Below, piece after piece: positions 27,656 to 36,805 of a stretch of 64,000 nucleotides of DNA. The stretch is from Pseudomonas deceptionensis. Lineage in GTDB: Bacteria > Pseudomonadota > Gammaproteobacteria > Pseudomonadales > Pseudomonadaceae. The translations under genes were made by a program, and so were the position numbers. The DNA lies in NCBI RefSeq assembly GCF_900106095.1, contig NZ_FNUD01000002.1, positions 1,323,501 through 1,387,500 of the forward strand, given 5' to 3'. The first letter of the stretch is position 1; each line of letters starts with the position of its first letter. The notes below the pieces were generated by a model that worked only from the letters and a program-made list of their open reading frames with translations, had not been told where the DNA came from and made no database searches.

Positions 27656-27686
27656 CCGCGCTCCCTTTGGGGCGCGGTTTTTTTTT
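27656..27686 (+). terminator. Rho-independent terminator after the first dehydrogenase
   Basis: CCGCGCTCC-CTTT-GGGGCGCGG forms a 9-bp stem followed by nine T residues. It separates transcription of the two dehydrogenase genes. Confidence 0.95.
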
Positions 27687-27716
27687 GGGTTTTTAGTGCT
27701 CCCCCAAAAAAAACCA

Positions 27717-27766
27717 GTGGGAGCGAGCCTGCTCGCGAAAGCTTTCGCGAGCAGGCTCGTTCCAAC
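27717..27766. repeat. REP palindrome, family B, near-perfect
   Basis: GTGGGAGCGAGCCTGCTCGC followed by GAAAGCTTTC and the inverse arm GCGAGCAGGCTCGTTCCAAC. It forms an almost uninterrupted 50-base hairpin between the two dehydrogenase genes. Confidence 0.9.
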
Positions 27767-27889
27767 ATTAGTCATGCATTAATGACTTATTTGTGGTGCG
27801 TGGTCACAGCATGACCCTATGTATCGCAATTGTCGTTAAGCTAGACTGAGCTCTACACTAATCGCCGTTTCCAGATTACGAGGTTTGCC

Positions 27890-29668
27890 ATGGCTGACTA
27901 CAAAGCGCCCCTGCGCGATATGCGCTTCGTCCTCAATGAGGTTTTCGAGGTCGCTACACTTTGGGCGCAATTGCCTGCGTTGGCAGAGACCGTAGATGCT
28001 GAAACGGTTGAGGCCATTCTCGAAGAAGCGGGCAAGGTCACCGCTAAAAGCATCGCGCCGCTGAGCCGTAGTGGCGATGAAGAAGGTTGCCACTGGGACA
28101 ATGGCGTGGTGACTACCCCTGCCGGTTTTGTCGATGCTTATCGCACCTATGCCGAAGGCGGTTGGGTTGGCGTAGGCGGTGATCCGGAGTTCGGCGGCAT
28201 GGGCATGCCCAAGGCGGTGTCGGCCCAGGTCGAAGAAATGATCAACTCTTCCAGCCTGTCCTTTGGCCTGTACCCGATGCTGACTGCCGGGGCCTGCGTG
28301 TCGATCAACGCCCACGCCAGCGACGAATTGAAAGCCACCTATCTGCCGAATATGTACTCGGGTGTGTGGGCAGGTTCCATGTGCCTGACCGAACCGCATG
28401 CGGGCACCGATCTGGGGATTATTCGCACCAAGGCTGAGCCTCAAGGGGATGGTTCCTACAAAGTCAGTGGCACCAAGATTTTCATTACTGGCGGCGAGCA
28501 CGACCTGACAGAGAACATCATCCATCTGGTGCTGGCCAAACTACCGGATGCACCGGCCGGGCCTAAAGGTATCTCGCTGTTCCTGGTGCCCAAGTTCATG
28601 GTTCACGCCGATGGCAGCCTGGGTGATCGCAACCCGGTGACCTGCGGCTCGATCGAACACAAAATGGGGATTCAGGCATCGGCCACCTGCGTGATGAACT
28701 TCGACGAAGCAGTCGGCTACCTGGTGGGCGAACCCAACCGTGGCCTGGCGGCGATGTTCACCATGATGAACTACGAGCGTCTGGGTGTTGGCATCCAGGG
28801 CCTGGCTTCGGGAGAGCGTTCGTACCAGAACGCTGTGGAATATGCCCGCGACCGCCTGCAAGGGCGCGCAGCCACCGGGGCTCAGGCCAAAGACAAAGTG
28901 GCGGACCCGATCATCGTGCACGCGGACGTGCGTCGCATGCTGTTGACCATGAAGGCTTCGAACGAAGGTGGCCGTGCTTTTTCCACCTACGTGGCCAACC
29001 AGCTGGATATCGCCAAATTCAGCGAAGACCCGGCGGCGCGTGAGCGAGCCGATGGCCTGGTCGCCTTGCTGACCCCTGTGGCCAAAGCGTTCCTGACCGA
29101 CCTGGGGCTAGAAACCACCGTGCATGGCCAGCAAGTATTCGGCGGCCATGGCTACATCCGGGAATGGGGCCAGGAGCAACTGGTGCGTGATGTGCGCATT
29201 ACCCAGATCTACGAGGGCACCAACGGTATCCAGGCGCTGGATCTGGTGGGGCGCAAGATCGTCGGCAACCAGGGGGCTTACTACCGTCAGTATGCAGACG
29301 AGATTCGTCAGTTCATTGCCTCGGCACACGGGGATCTGAATGAGTTCACCCAGCCTTTGGCTGCGGCTTTGGACACACTCGACCAGTTGACGGCCTGGGT
29401 GCTGGACCGTTCGCAAAATAATCCGAACGAAATCGGCGCAGCCTCGGTCGAGTACCTTCAGGTTTTTGGTTACACAACGTATGCGTACATGTGGGCGCTG
29501 ATGGCCAGGGCCGCATTGGGCAAAGAGTCCGCTGAAGCGTTCTATGCCAGCAAACTGGGCACGGCACGCTTCTATTTCGCGCGTTTGCTGCCTCGTATCC
29601 ACTCCTTGAGCGCTTCGGTCAAGGCGGGCAGCGAGTCGCTTTACCTGCTGGATGAAGCACATTTTTAA
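27890..29668 (+). CDS. Acyl-CoA dehydrogenase, FadE type (second copy)
   Basis: A 592-residue paralogue of the preceding gene, with the same added N-terminus ([18 protein letters not shown]) and C-terminal extension (GKESAEAFYASKLGTARFYF). The FAD motif is MCLTEPHAGTDLGIIRTKAE, the following strand is KVSGTKIFITGGEHDLTENI, and the active-site region is QIYEGTNGIQALDLVGRKI. It has its own 5' region after a terminator and a REP, and no PsrA-like palindrome was found there, so its regulation and perhaps chain-length preference may differ. It is followed directly by the GacA site of rsmY. Confidence 0.95.
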   Translation: MADYKAPLRDMRFVLNEVFEVATLWAQLPALAETVDAETVEAILEEAGKVTAKSIAPLSRSGDEEGCHWDNGVVTTPAGFVDAYRTYAEGGWVGVGGDPEFGGMGMPKAVSAQVEEMINSSSLSFGLYPMLTAGACVSINAHASDELKATYLPNMYSGVWAGSMCLTEPHAGTDLGIIRTKAEPQGDGSYKVSGTKIFITGGEHDLTENIIHLVLAKLPDAPAGPKGISLFLVPKFMVHADGSLGDRNPVTCGSIEHKMGIQASATCVMNFDEAVGYLVGEPNRGLAAMFTMMNYERLGVGIQGLASGERSYQNAVEYARDRLQGRAATGAQAKDKVADPIIVHADVRRMLLTMKASNEGGRAFSTYVANQLDIAKFSEDPAARERADGLVALLTPVAKAFLTDLGLETTVHGQQVFGGHGYIREWGQEQLVRDVRITQIYEGTNGIQALDLVGRKIVGNQGAYYRQYADEIRQFIASAHGDLNEFTQPLAAALDTLDQLTAWVLDRSQNNPNEIGAASVEYLQVFGYTTYAYMWALMARAALGKESAEAFYASKLGTARFYFARLLPRIHSLSASVKAGSESLYLLDEAHF

Positions 29669-29682
29669 ACTGTTTAGTGCTT

Positions 29683-29700
29683 TGTAAGCATTTACTTACA
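29683..29700 (+). promoter_or_regulatory. GacA upstream activating sequence of rsmY
   Basis: TGTAAGCATTTACTTACA exactly fits the established GacA box TGTAAG-N6-CTTACA. It lies about 60 bases before the likely start of the small RNA, the usual distance. It begins only 15 bases after the dehydrogenase stop codon. Confidence 0.93.
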
Positions 29701-29756
29701 TTACATGCTGCCATTCGCCCATATCGTCAGATTGGATCCAGAGGTAATCTACTTTC

Positions 29757-29882
29757 AATGGACGTAGAGCAGGAAGCTCAAAGCAACAACAGGGACACGT
29801 AGGATTCTGCCAGGATGGCGGAGTGAAAAGGATGTCAGGGAAACAGTCTGCAAAACCCCGCCTCGGCGGGGTTTTCTTTTTT
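29757..29882 (+). ncRNA. rsmY: RsmY, RsmA/CsrA-sequestering small RNA
   Basis: An intergenic RNA rich in GGA motifs (eight between 29760 and 29845). Two are displayed in hairpin loops in the way RsmA/E recognises: GAGC-AGGAA-GCTC at 29767-29779 and GCC-AGGAT-GGC at 29809-29819. It ends in a strong terminator (29852-29882). A perfect GacA box lies upstream. These features define the Gac/Rsm family; the position between a FadE-type gene and a LysR/aminotransferase pair agrees with rsmY rather than rsmZ. The RNA titrates RsmA and so relieves translational repression of secondary-metabolism and exoproduct genes. The exact 5' end is estimated from the box distance. Confidence 0.9.
29852..29882 (+). 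terminator. Terminator of rsmY
   Basis: AAAACCCCGCC-TCG-GCGGGGTTTT followed by CTTTTTT. A perfect GC stem with a T-run, forming the 3' end of the small RNA. Confidence 0.95.
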
Positions 29883-29924
29883 GTGCGTCAGAAATTTTAT
29901 TAAAGCGCTTTCCCCACATCCTCT

Positions 29925-29946
29925 AGTGGGAGCGAGCCTGCTCGCA
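29925..29946. repeat. Single REP arm, family B
   Basis: AGTGGGAGCGAGCCTGCTCG is one arm of the family B REP without the partner arm. It lies just beyond the stop of the convergent LysR gene. Confidence 0.7.
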
Positions 29947-29954
29947 ATTCAGGT

Positions 29955-30854
29955 TTACAGCGCGGCATCCTGTGGGTGCATCACATCCTCAAGCAGCGTG
30001 CGCAACAATCCCAGCGTTGCCTGCTGACGCTGCACATCGCGACACACCAGCCCGACCTTCAATGGCACTCTGGGCTCACTCAGCGGTTTCCACAGCAATG
30101 TTTTATCGTCATGTTGATGGCGCGAGCGCCCCGGCAATACGGTGGCCAGTTTGCTGTGGGGCAGGCTGTCGAGTATCCCGGCCATGGTGTTCAACTCGGC
30201 CTGAACCTGCGGTCGGCGGCCCAGGTTGGCAAGCTGGGTTTGCCAGATCTGACGCACCTGAAACTCTTCACCCAGCAGCAACATCGGCAGCTCTGCGGCT
30301 TGGCTCAGGGAAACCTTCTTGAATTCACGCAGCGGATGATCAGCCGGGATGACCAGTTGCAGCTCATCTTCGTACAGCATCATGCCGTGCAGCCCTGGCT
30401 GGCGGGGCGGCAGGTAGCTGATACCAATATCGAGTGAGCCATTGAGCAGGCGCCGCTCGATCTCGATACCGGTCAGTTCGTAAATCTGCACCACCAAATG
30501 GGGCTGGGCCTGGCGCACACGCTCCAGCATTTGCGGGACGAGGCTGGTGTGCACGGTTTGCAACACGCCGATGGCAATCGTGCGCAGGGCCTGGCCCTGA
30601 AAGTTGTGCAAGGCCTCTTTGGCCCGCTGCAAACCATCGAGCAATGGCAATGCGTGGTTGTAGAGCGTGTGCGCTGCGAGAGTGGGCAGCAGGCGTTTGC
30701 TGCTGCGCTCGAACAGGCTGACGTCGAGGTTGTGTTCGAGCTGGCGAATCTGCTGCGACAGGGCTGGCTGCGAGATGGAAAGACGCTCGGCAGCACGGCC
30801 CACATGGCCTTCTTCATAGACCGCGACGAAATAACGCAGTTGCTTGAAATCCAT
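29955..30854 (-). CDS. LysR-family transcriptional regulator
   Basis: A 299-residue LTTR. The N-terminal winged helix-turn-helix is complete (MDFKQLRYFVAVYEEGHVGR, AAERLSISQPALSQQIRQLE), followed by the linker helix and the effector domain from about residue 90 (RTIAIGVLQTVHTSLVPQML; LDIGISYLPPRQPG). It is divergent from the class III aminotransferase gene, the usual arrangement for an LTTR and its target. A palindrome of T-N11-A type overlaps its own start codon. Effector unknown. Confidence 0.92.
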   Translation of the reverse strand: MDFKQLRYFVAVYEEGHVGRAAERLSISQPALSQQIRQLEHNLDVSLFERSSKRLLPTLAAHTLYNHALPLLDGLQRAKEALHNFQGQALRTIAIGVLQTVHTSLVPQMLERVRQAQPHLVVQIYELTGIEIERRLLNGSLDIGISYLPPRQPGLHGMMLYEDELQLVIPADHPLREFKKVSLSQAAELPMLLLGEEFQVRQIWQTQLANLGRRPQVQAELNTMAGILDSLPHSKLATVLPGRSRHQHDDKTLLWKPLSEPRVPLKVGLVCRDVQRQQATLGLLRTLLEDVMHPQDAAL

Positions 30855-30867
30855 AAGTATTACTTAT
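30853..30867. promoter_or_regulatory. LTTR-type palindrome at the LysR start codon
   Basis: ATAAGT-ATT-ACTTAT is a perfect inverted repeat and fits the general T-N11-A LysR box. It covers the first codon of the LysR gene, so binding could block its own expression while acting on the divergent gene. Confidence 0.45.
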
Positions 30868-31083
30868 CGAAAATGCTTAAAAAACGAAATGGCTCAACGG
30901 GCCGCAGGCGCCTAGTCTACGCCCATTCCACAAGGCTCATCGAGCCTGAGATGCAGATTTGCAGCGGTTCTACAGGCTGTTTTTACATAGGCAAGGCAAT
31001 AGACCCGTTGAGTGGTTTACCCCTTCCCATGGGCAGTGGCCGGTTGCAAATCGAATCTGTTTATGGTCACAAGGTCCGCGTGC

Positions 31084-32367
31084 ATGAACCTGTTTAACCT
31101 GCGTCGCCATTCCCCCAGCCTTGAAGAGATGGCTGCTCATTCAGCGCCGTCGATGTCTGGCAACCACCCGTCCCGTCAGTACCTGATGCCCTGTGTTGAG
31201 CGCGAAGCCCAAGTGTTTGTGCGCGGGCAGGGGTCGTGGATGTGGGACAGCGACAGCCGCGCGTATCTGGATTTTACCCAGGGCGCTGCAGCCAACAGCC
31301 TGGGCCACAGCCCGGCGGTGCTGGTCAAGGCGATGGCTGAGCAGGCGCAATCGCTAATGAATCCAGGTGTGGGTTTTTTAAACCGAGGCATGTTGAACTT
31401 GGCGCAGCGTTTGTGTGAAAGCACCGGCAGCGATCAAGTGCATTTGCTCAACACCGGCGCCGAGGCCAACGAAGGTGCGATCAAATTGGCGCGTAAATGG
31501 GGCCAGCTGCATCGCGGTGGTGCGCACCGGATCATCACCGCCAGCCGCAGCTGCCATGGTCGCAGCTTCGGGGCCATGTCGGCCTCGGGCAGCGGTACGC
31601 TGGATAACCGTTTCGAGCCGCAATTGCCGGGCTTCATCAATGTGCCATTTAACGACTTGCCCGCGCTGCATGCGGCAGTCGATGCACAGACCGTGGCCAT
31701 CATGCTGGAGCCGGTGCAAAGCGATGCCGGTGTGATCCCGGCGACCGAGCATTACCTCAAGGGTGTTGAGCGGTTGTGCCGCGAGCTGGGGATCTTGCTG
31801 ATTCTGGATGAAGTCCAGACCGGTATGGGGCGTTGCGGCACGTTGCTGGCAGAACAAAATTACGGCATTCGCGCCGACATCATCACCTTGGGCAAAGGCC
31901 TGGGCGGCGGTGTGCCGCTGGCCGCGCTGCTGGCCCGGGGCAAGGCGTGCTGCCTGGAACCCGGTGAGCTGGGTGGCACCCACCATGGCAACGCGCTGAT
32001 GACCGCCGCCGGTGGCGCGGTGCTGGAAACGCTATTGGAAAAAGGTTTTTTGCAGCAGGTTCGGGACGCCGGCCAACACTTGCGCGAGGGTCTGGGCCGG
32101 CTGGCCAATAGTTATGCACAGGGTGAATTGCGTGGTCAGGGTTTGTTGTGGGGCCTGACCTTGTCGGATGACTCGGCGGACGCAGTGGTCAAGGCCGCCC
32201 TGTACGAAGGTTTGCTGATCAGCGCACCGCAGCCCGACTGCCTGCGCTTTACCCCGGCGTTGTGCGTGAGCAAAGGCAACATCGACGAAATGCTGCTGCG
32301 CCTGGCCCGGGCGTTTGCCCGGGTACGCACCGCGCAATTGCAGTGCCGTCGCGGGGTTGCAGTCTAA
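31084..32367 (+). CDS. Class III PLP-dependent aminotransferase (acetylornithine aminotransferase-like)
   Basis: A 427-residue aminotransferase of the ArgD/omega-transaminase group. Motifs: LDFTQGAAANSLGHSPAVL, the PLP phosphate site LNTGAEANEGAIKLARKWG, LILDEVQTGMGRCGTL with the PLP Asp, and the Schiff-base Lys in IITLGKGLGGGVPLAALLA. The THHGNALMTAAGGAVLE segment is typical of ArgD-like enzymes. The ATG at 31084 has AAGG about 9 bases upstream; a longer frame from 31012 lacks a ribosome site. The substrate cannot be told from sequence alone. The divergent LysR gene is its likely regulator. Confidence 0.88.
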   Translation: MNLFNLRRHSPSLEEMAAHSAPSMSGNHPSRQYLMPCVEREAQVFVRGQGSWMWDSDSRAYLDFTQGAAANSLGHSPAVLVKAMAEQAQSLMNPGVGFLNRGMLNLAQRLCESTGSDQVHLLNTGAEANEGAIKLARKWGQLHRGGAHRIITASRSCHGRSFGAMSASGSGTLDNRFEPQLPGFINVPFNDLPALHAAVDAQTVAIMLEPVQSDAGVIPATEHYLKGVERLCRELGILLILDEVQTGMGRCGTLLAEQNYGIRADIITLGKGLGGGVPLAALLARGKACCLEPGELGGTHHGNALMTAAGGAVLETLLEKGFLQQVRDAGQHLREGLGRLANSYAQGELRGQGLLWGLTLSDDSADAVVKAALYEGLLISAPQPDCLRFTPALCVSKGNIDEMLLRLARAFARVRTAQLQCRRGVAV

Positions 32368-32411
32368 AGAGCGACACAGAATTTAAAGAACCGTCTCGCG
32401 GTATAACGCGT

Positions 32412-32451
32412 CGCCCTGTGCCTGATTCCTTCGGCACGGGGCGTTTTTTTT
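32412..32451 (+). terminator. Rho-independent terminator after the aminotransferase
   Basis: CGCCCTGTGCC and GGCACGGGGCG pair (one G-T) around a 10-base loop and are followed by eight T residues. Confidence 0.93.
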
Positions 32452-32547
32452 GCCTGTGGATAAGTACCGACTGAACCTTTGGCCTGAGCCCGGAGTCGAT
32501 TAATGGCAGGGCTTGATTGAGCCCACCATTAATTGGGAGCTGACTTT

Positions 32548-32706
32548 ATGGACCTTATCAAAATCATCTTCGCCATCCTGCTCCCGCCACTGGGCGTGTT
32601 TATGCAAGTGGGCTTTGCCGGGGCATTTTGGCTGAATATTCTGCTGACCTTGTGCGGTTACATTCCCGGGATCGTGCACGCGGTGTGGATTATCGCCAAG
32701 CGGTAA
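32548..32706 (+). CDS. YqaE/Pmp3-family small membrane protein
   Basis: A 52-residue peptide. The sequence MDLIKIIFAILLPPLGVFMQ, then a central GFAGAFWLNILLTLCGYIPG and the terminal IVHAVWIIAKR match the Pmp3/UPF0057 family: two membrane helices with the PPLGV turn and the GYIPGIVHA signature. Family members are linked to salt, low-temperature and membrane-potential stress. A GGGAGC site precedes the ATG by 8 bases. It is convergent with the PqqH-type peptidase gene, ending 15 bases from its stop. Confidence 0.93.
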   Translation: MDLIKIIFAILLPPLGVFMQVGFAGAFWLNILLTLCGYIPGIVHAVWIIAKR

Positions 32707-32721
32707 GTGTGCGCAGGTGAT

Positions 32722-34548
32722 TCAAACCTGCATCACTCCACGATAAAACAACCACTCCTGCTCCAGCGCATGGGCCTGGTTGCCGGCTTTGCGAAAGCCA
32801 TGGCGTTCGTCGGGGTAGTAATGCGCCTGGGCCGGGATGCCGTTGTCTTGCAGTGCCTTGAGCATGTCGCGGGTCTGTTGCGGGACCACCACGGCGTCCA
32901 GCTCTCCCTGGAAGAAAATCACCGGAACGCTGATCTGGCTGGCGTGCAGCAATGGGGTGCGGGCCGCGTAGCGTTCAGCGTCGCGCACGGGATCGCCAAT
33001 CAGCCAGTCCAGGTAGTCGCCTTCGAACTTGTGGGTGTCCCGGGCAAGGGCAATCGGGTCGCTGACCCCGTACAAGCTGGCCCCCGCACGGAAGACGTTG
33101 TTGAACGCCAACGCACACAAGGTGGTGTAACCGCCCGCGCTGCCGCCGCGAATAAAGGCGTTATTGCCATCAATCAGCCCTTGTTCGGCCAGATGGCTGA
33201 CGACCGAGCAGGCGTCTTCTACATCCACTTCGCCCCATTTCAGGTGCAGAGCCTGACGGTAGTCACGGCCATAGCCGCTGCTGCCACGGTAGTTGAGGTC
33301 GGCCACGGCGAAGCCGCGCTGGGTCCAGTACTGAATGCGCGGGTCGAGCATCGGGTAACAGGCGGAGGTCGGGCCGCCGTGGATAAAGACCACCAGCGGC
33401 GGTTTGATCTCACCGTGCATCGAAGGGTAGAAAAAACCGTGGGCCTGGCCGCTGGCCGAGGGATAGCACAGTGTCTGCGGACGGCTGATTTGCTCGGCCG
33501 GCAGCGGCGCAATGCCACCAGCCAGTACATCGACATGGTGGTCAGCGCGGTGGATGCGGATCACCGCTGAAGGGCATACAGGCGATGCGGCAATGCAGTA
33601 GATGAACGCCTCATCCAGCGCCAGGCTGCGAAAACGGCTGTAGTCGCCAGTGAAATCCTCAAGGTTGCCATCAGCCGTGCGTATACCCAAATGCCCGAAA
33701 CCGGCTTCGGTCCAGCTGGCCAGATAGGCTTGCTCGCCCAGCGGCAGCCAGGTGCTGGCGCCCAATTGCCAGGGCGCCGGGGCGTGATCGGCGTCAGCGG
33801 CTGGGGCGGGCACCAGGCCTTCGCCCGACTCAGCCCAGGGCTGCCAAAAACCCGCGCGGTCGGTCAGGCAATGCAGGCGGTTGTGTTCGTCGAAGCGCGG
33901 TTGTTGCAGCGATTCTTCAGCCAGGTCGCCGGCAATGCAGTGCGCGGTATTCCAGTGGCCGGCGTTTTGGCCTTCGGCCAGCATCAGCCGGGTAGAGGTC
34001 CATGGCTGATGCGGTCGGCTCCATTCGATCCAGGCCAGGCGCTGGCCGTCAGGGCTCAGGGTGGGCGCGGCGTAGAAGTCGGCACCTTCGGCCAGTACCC
34101 GGCGCTCAAGGGTGCCGGTGTGGATGCTGACCAGTCGATGCTGATCGAGGTTTTCTTCGACGGCCAGCACTTGCCCTTCGACAAACTGCACATCGCCGTA
34201 GCGGCAAGTGCCTTGGGTCAGCGCCTGCGGGGCGGTGCCATCCAGGGCTTGCCGATACAGTTGTTGATCCGCTTCGTTGACGAACACGACGCCATCATCG
34301 CTCAGGCAAAACGCACCACCGCCGTACTCGTATACCCGGCTGCGCACGCTGAAGCCCTCTGGCGTCAGGCAGTGGGCCTGCCCGTTGCGCTGGTGCCAGA
34401 TGCGGCAGGCGGCGTCAGTGGGGCGGTATTCATTCCAGAACAGGCCGAGAGGGCCGACCCGCAATTCAGCGAAATCGACCCCGGCGGCTACGGCGAGTGC
34501 GGCACTGAAGGGTTCAACCTTTTGCGATGAGACGTGAGTTTCGTTCAT
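32722..34548 (-). CDS. pqqH: S9-family peptidase of the PQQ cluster (PqqH-type)
   Basis: A 608-residue prolyl-oligopeptidase-like serine peptidase. An N-terminal beta-propeller (about 1-350) is followed by an alpha/beta hydrolase domain with the nucleophile [15 protein letters not shown], the Asp region [12 protein letters not shown] and the His in [11 protein letters not shown]. It starts inside the end of pqqE with a 35-base overlap and is the last gene of the cluster. In Pseudomonas this gene is named pqqH; its job is not firmly established, and processing of PqqA-derived peptide is a suggestion only. No signal peptide is visible, so it is cytoplasmic. Confidence 0.88.
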   Translation of the reverse strand: MNETHVSSQKVEPFSAALAVAAGVDFAELRVGPLGLFWNEYRPTDAACRIWHQRNGQAHCLTPEGFSVRSRVYEYGGGAFCLSDDGVVFVNEADQQLYRQALDGTAPQALTQGTCRYGDVQFVEGQVLAVEENLDQHRLVSIHTGTLERRVLAEGADFYAAPTLSPDGQRLAWIEWSRPHQPWTSTRLMLAEGQNAGHWNTAHCIAGDLAEESLQQPRFDEHNRLHCLTDRAGFWQPWAESGEGLVPAPAADADHAPAPWQLGASTWLPLGEQAYLASWTEAGFGHLGIRTADGNLEDFTGDYSRFRSLALDEAFIYCIAASPVCPSAVIRIHRADHHVDVLAGGIAPLPAEQISRPQTLCYPSASGQAHGFFYPSMHGEIKPPLVVFIHGGPTSACYPMLDPRIQYWTQRGFAVADLNYRGSSGYGRDYRQALHLKWGEVDVEDACSVVSHLAEQGLIDGNNAFIRGGSAGGYTTLCALAFNNVFRAGASLYGVSDPIALARDTHKFEGDYLDWLIGDPVRDAERYAARTPLLHASQISVPVIFFQGELDAVVVPQQTRDMLKALQDNGIPAQAHYYPDERHGFRKAGNQAHALEQEWLFYRGVMQV

Positions 34549-35680
34549 TTCGGAAGGCCAGTTGTTCGATGGTCTGGGTGGCGTGCTCGGCTTCTTCGCG
34601 CGCCTTGAGAATCAGGTCGTGTTGCGGCGACTTGCTGCACACCGGGTCCGCGTTGCTGGCGTCCCCGGTGAGCATAAAGGCCTGGCAACGACAGCCGCCG
34701 AAGTCCTTTTCTTTCTCGTCGCACGAGCGGCAAGGCTCGGGCATCCAGTCATAACCTCGAAAACGATTGAAGCCGAACGAGTCGTACCAGATGTGTTGCA
34801 TGCTGTGGTCGCGCACGTTGGGAAACTCGACCGGCATTTGCCGTGCACCATGACACGGCAGGGCGGTGCCGTCAGGCGTTACGGTCAAAAAGATGCTGCC
34901 CCAGCCGTTCATGCAGGCCTTGGGGCGCTCTTCGTAATAGTCCGGGGTAACGAAAATAAGCTTGCAGGGGTGGCCTTCAGCTTCAAGTTTGGCGCGGTAT
35001 TCATTGGTTACCCGCTCGGCGCGCACCAGCTGTTCTTTGGTCGGGAGCAACCCGACGCGGTTGAGCTGGGCCCAGCCGTAGAACTGGCAAGTGGCGAGCT
35101 CGACGAAGTCGGCCTCAAGGGCAATGCACAGCTCGATGATGCGGTCGATCTTGTCGATGTTGTGCCGGTGGGTGACGAAGTTCAGCACCATCGGGTAGCC
35201 GTGGGCTTTGACGGCGCGGGCCATTTCGAGCTTTTGCGCGAAGGCTTTTTTCGAGCCGGCCAGCAGGTTGTTCACTTGCTCGTCACTGGCCTGGAAGCTG
35301 ATCTGGATATGGTCCAGCCCGGCCTTTTTGAAGTCGCTGATTTTTTGCTCGGTCAGGCCTATGCCCGAGGTGATCAGGTTGGTATAGAAGCCCAGCTTGC
35401 GGGCCTCACTGATCAGCTCGGCCAGGTCCTGTCGCACCAGCGGTTCGCCACCGGAGAACCCGAGCTGGGCTGCGCCCATCTCCCGTGCTTCGCGAAATAC
35501 CTTGATCCACTGCTCGGTGCTCAACTCTTTGCCTTGCTGGGCGAAATCCAGCGGGTTGGAGCAATAGGGGCATTGCAGCGGGCAGCGGTAGGTCAGTTCA
35601 GCCAGCAGCCACAACGGCAGGCCGACTTCAGGTTTGGGCGGGATACGGCTGTCAGGCAAGTTCGATCCAGTGCTCTGCAC
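34514..35680 (-). CDS. pqqE: PqqA peptide cyclase (radical SAM)
   Basis: Radical SAM/SPASM enzyme that forms the carbon-carbon bond between Glu and Tyr of PqqA. 388 residues. The radical-SAM cluster is [13 protein letters not shown]; the SPASM auxiliary-cluster cysteines are in [17 protein letters not shown] and [17 protein letters not shown]. The GTG at 35680 is chosen because GGAGG lies 6 bases upstream, the best ribosome site near the conserved start ([18 protein letters not shown]); a TTG at 35659 is the alternative. It overlaps pqqD by 29 bases and pqqH by 35 bases. Confidence 0.96.
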   Translation of the reverse strand: MQSTGSNLPDSRIPPKPEVGLPLWLLAELTYRCPLQCPYCSNPLDFAQQGKELSTEQWIKVFREAREMGAAQLGFSGGEPLVRQDLAELISEARKLGFYTNLITSGIGLTEQKISDFKKAGLDHIQISFQASDEQVNNLLAGSKKAFAQKLEMARAVKAHGYPMVLNFVTHRHNIDKIDRIIELCIALEADFVELATCQFYGWAQLNRVGLLPTKEQLVRAERVTNEYRAKLEAEGHPCKLIFVTPDYYEERPKACMNGWGSIFLTVTPDGTALPCHGARQMPVEFPNVRDHSMQHIWYDSFGFNRFRGYDWMPEPCRSCDEKEKDFGGCRCQAFMLTGDASNADPVCSKSPQHDLILKAREEAEHATQTIEQLAFRNERNSRLIAKG

Positions 35681-35927
35681 GAGCGACCTCCATAAATTGC
35701 TCGATGTCTGCGCCGAGCTCGGGTACGCCGGGGAACTGTTGATCCAGTTCGCCAATAATGGCTGCGACGTCGCGTTGACCGTCGATCAGGCCACCGATCA
35801 AGGCGGCGCTGTCATTGAGTTTGATCATGCCTTCGGGGTACAGCAGCACGTGGCCTTTTTGTGCCGGTTCGTACTGAAAGCGGTAGCCGGTGCGCCAGGT
35901 CGGGATTTTGCTGCGATCGAAGCTCAT
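35652..35927 (-). CDS. pqqD: PqqA-binding chaperone
   Basis: A 91-residue RRE-type peptide chaperone that presents PqqA to PqqE. The family pattern is seen as [40 protein letters not shown] and VDGQ-like [20 protein letters not shown]. Length is normal for PqqD. Its ATG overlaps the pqqC stop by 4 bases and its end overlaps pqqE, so C, D and E are tightly coupled. Confidence 0.95.
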   Translation of the reverse strand: MSFDRSKIPTWRTGYRFQYEPAQKGHVLLYPEGMIKLNDSAALIGGLIDGQRDVAAIIGELDQQFPGVPELGADIEQFMEVARAEHWIELA

Positions 35928-36676
35928 AGGGTGATTCCTTTATGCCAGACCCGTTCGGTGGTCACGCTGTGATACGGCGGGCGGTTCAGCTCGTAGGCCA
36001 TGGTCATGGCATCGAGCATGCTCCAAAGAATGTCGAGTTTGAACTGGAGAATTTCCAGCATGCGCTGCTGGCCTTCCCAAGTGGTGTAGTGCTGCAGGGT
36101 GATCGCCAGCCCGTGTTCCACGTCGCGCCGGGCCTGGCCCAGACGGGTGCGGAAATACTCGTAGCCGGCCGGGTCGATCCACGGGTAGTGCTGCGGCCAG
36201 CTGTCCAGGCGTGACTGGTGGATTTGCGGCGCGAACATCTCGGTTAGCGAGCTGCTGGCGGCTTCTTCCCAGCTGGCGCGGCGGGCAAAGTTGACGTATG
36301 CGTCTACCGCGAAGCGTACGCCGGGCAGGACCAGTTCCTGGGAGCGCAGTTGGTCCGGGTCCAGACCGACCGCTTGACCCAGGCGCAACCAGGCTTCGAT
36401 GCCGCCGTCTTCTCCGGGAGCACCGTCATGGTCGAGCAGGCGTTGAATCCACTCGCGGCGTACTTCGCGATCCGGGCAGTTGGCCAGGATGGCGGCGTCC
36501 TTGAGCGGGATGTTGACCTGATAGTAGAAGCGGTTGGCGACCCAGCCCTGAATCTGCTCGCGGGTCGCGCGGCCTTCGTACATCGCCACCTGATAGGGGT
36601 GGTAGATGTGGTAATACGCGCCTTTGGCCCGCAGCGCGGCTTCGAAATCGGCGGTGGAGAGTGGGGCTTGGGTCAT
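35924..36676 (-). CDS. pqqC: Pyrroloquinoline-quinone synthase
   Basis: Cofactor-free oxidase that carries out the last ring closure and eight-electron oxidation to PQQ. 250 residues, the usual length. Diagnostic segments are [60 protein letters not shown] with the helix that follows, and [20 protein letters not shown] with active-site His/Tyr residues. A REP element in a 129-base gap separates it from pqqB. Confidence 0.97.
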   Translation of the reverse strand: MTQAPLSTADFEAALRAKGAYYHIYHPYQVAMYEGRATREQIQGWVANRFYYQVNIPLKDAAILANCPDREVRREWIQRLLDHDGAPGEDGGIEAWLRLGQAVGLDPDQLRSQELVLPGVRFAVDAYVNFARRASWEEAASSSLTEMFAPQIHQSRLDSWPQHYPWIDPAGYEYFRTRLGQARRDVEHGLAITLQHYTTWEGQQRMLEILQFKLDILWSMLDAMTMAYELNRPPYHSVTTERVWHKGITL

Positions 36677-36701
36677 GGAATGCCTCCGGAATATGTACTT
36701 T

Positions 36702-36795
36702 TGTAGCCGCTGGCGAAGGCTGCGATGGACTGCGAAGCAGTCCTGATGCCTTGAAGGGCCTTCGGCCCTTATCGCAGCCTGCGGCAGCGGCTACA
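36702..36795. repeat. REP palindrome pair inside the pqq operon
   Basis: TGTAGCCGCTGGCGAAGGCT and ATCGCAGCCTGCGGCAGCGG/CTACA, family A. It lies between pqqB and pqqC, which are transcribed in the same direction. Confidence 0.9.
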
Positions 36796-36805
36796 GGGTT
36801 TGCGT

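Noticed and set aside
4300..29946. Repeated palindromes taken as a CRISPR array or transposon ends
   Set aside because: The copies are scattered singly or in inverted pairs kilobases apart, without regular spacers, target duplications or transposase genes. They are REP elements.
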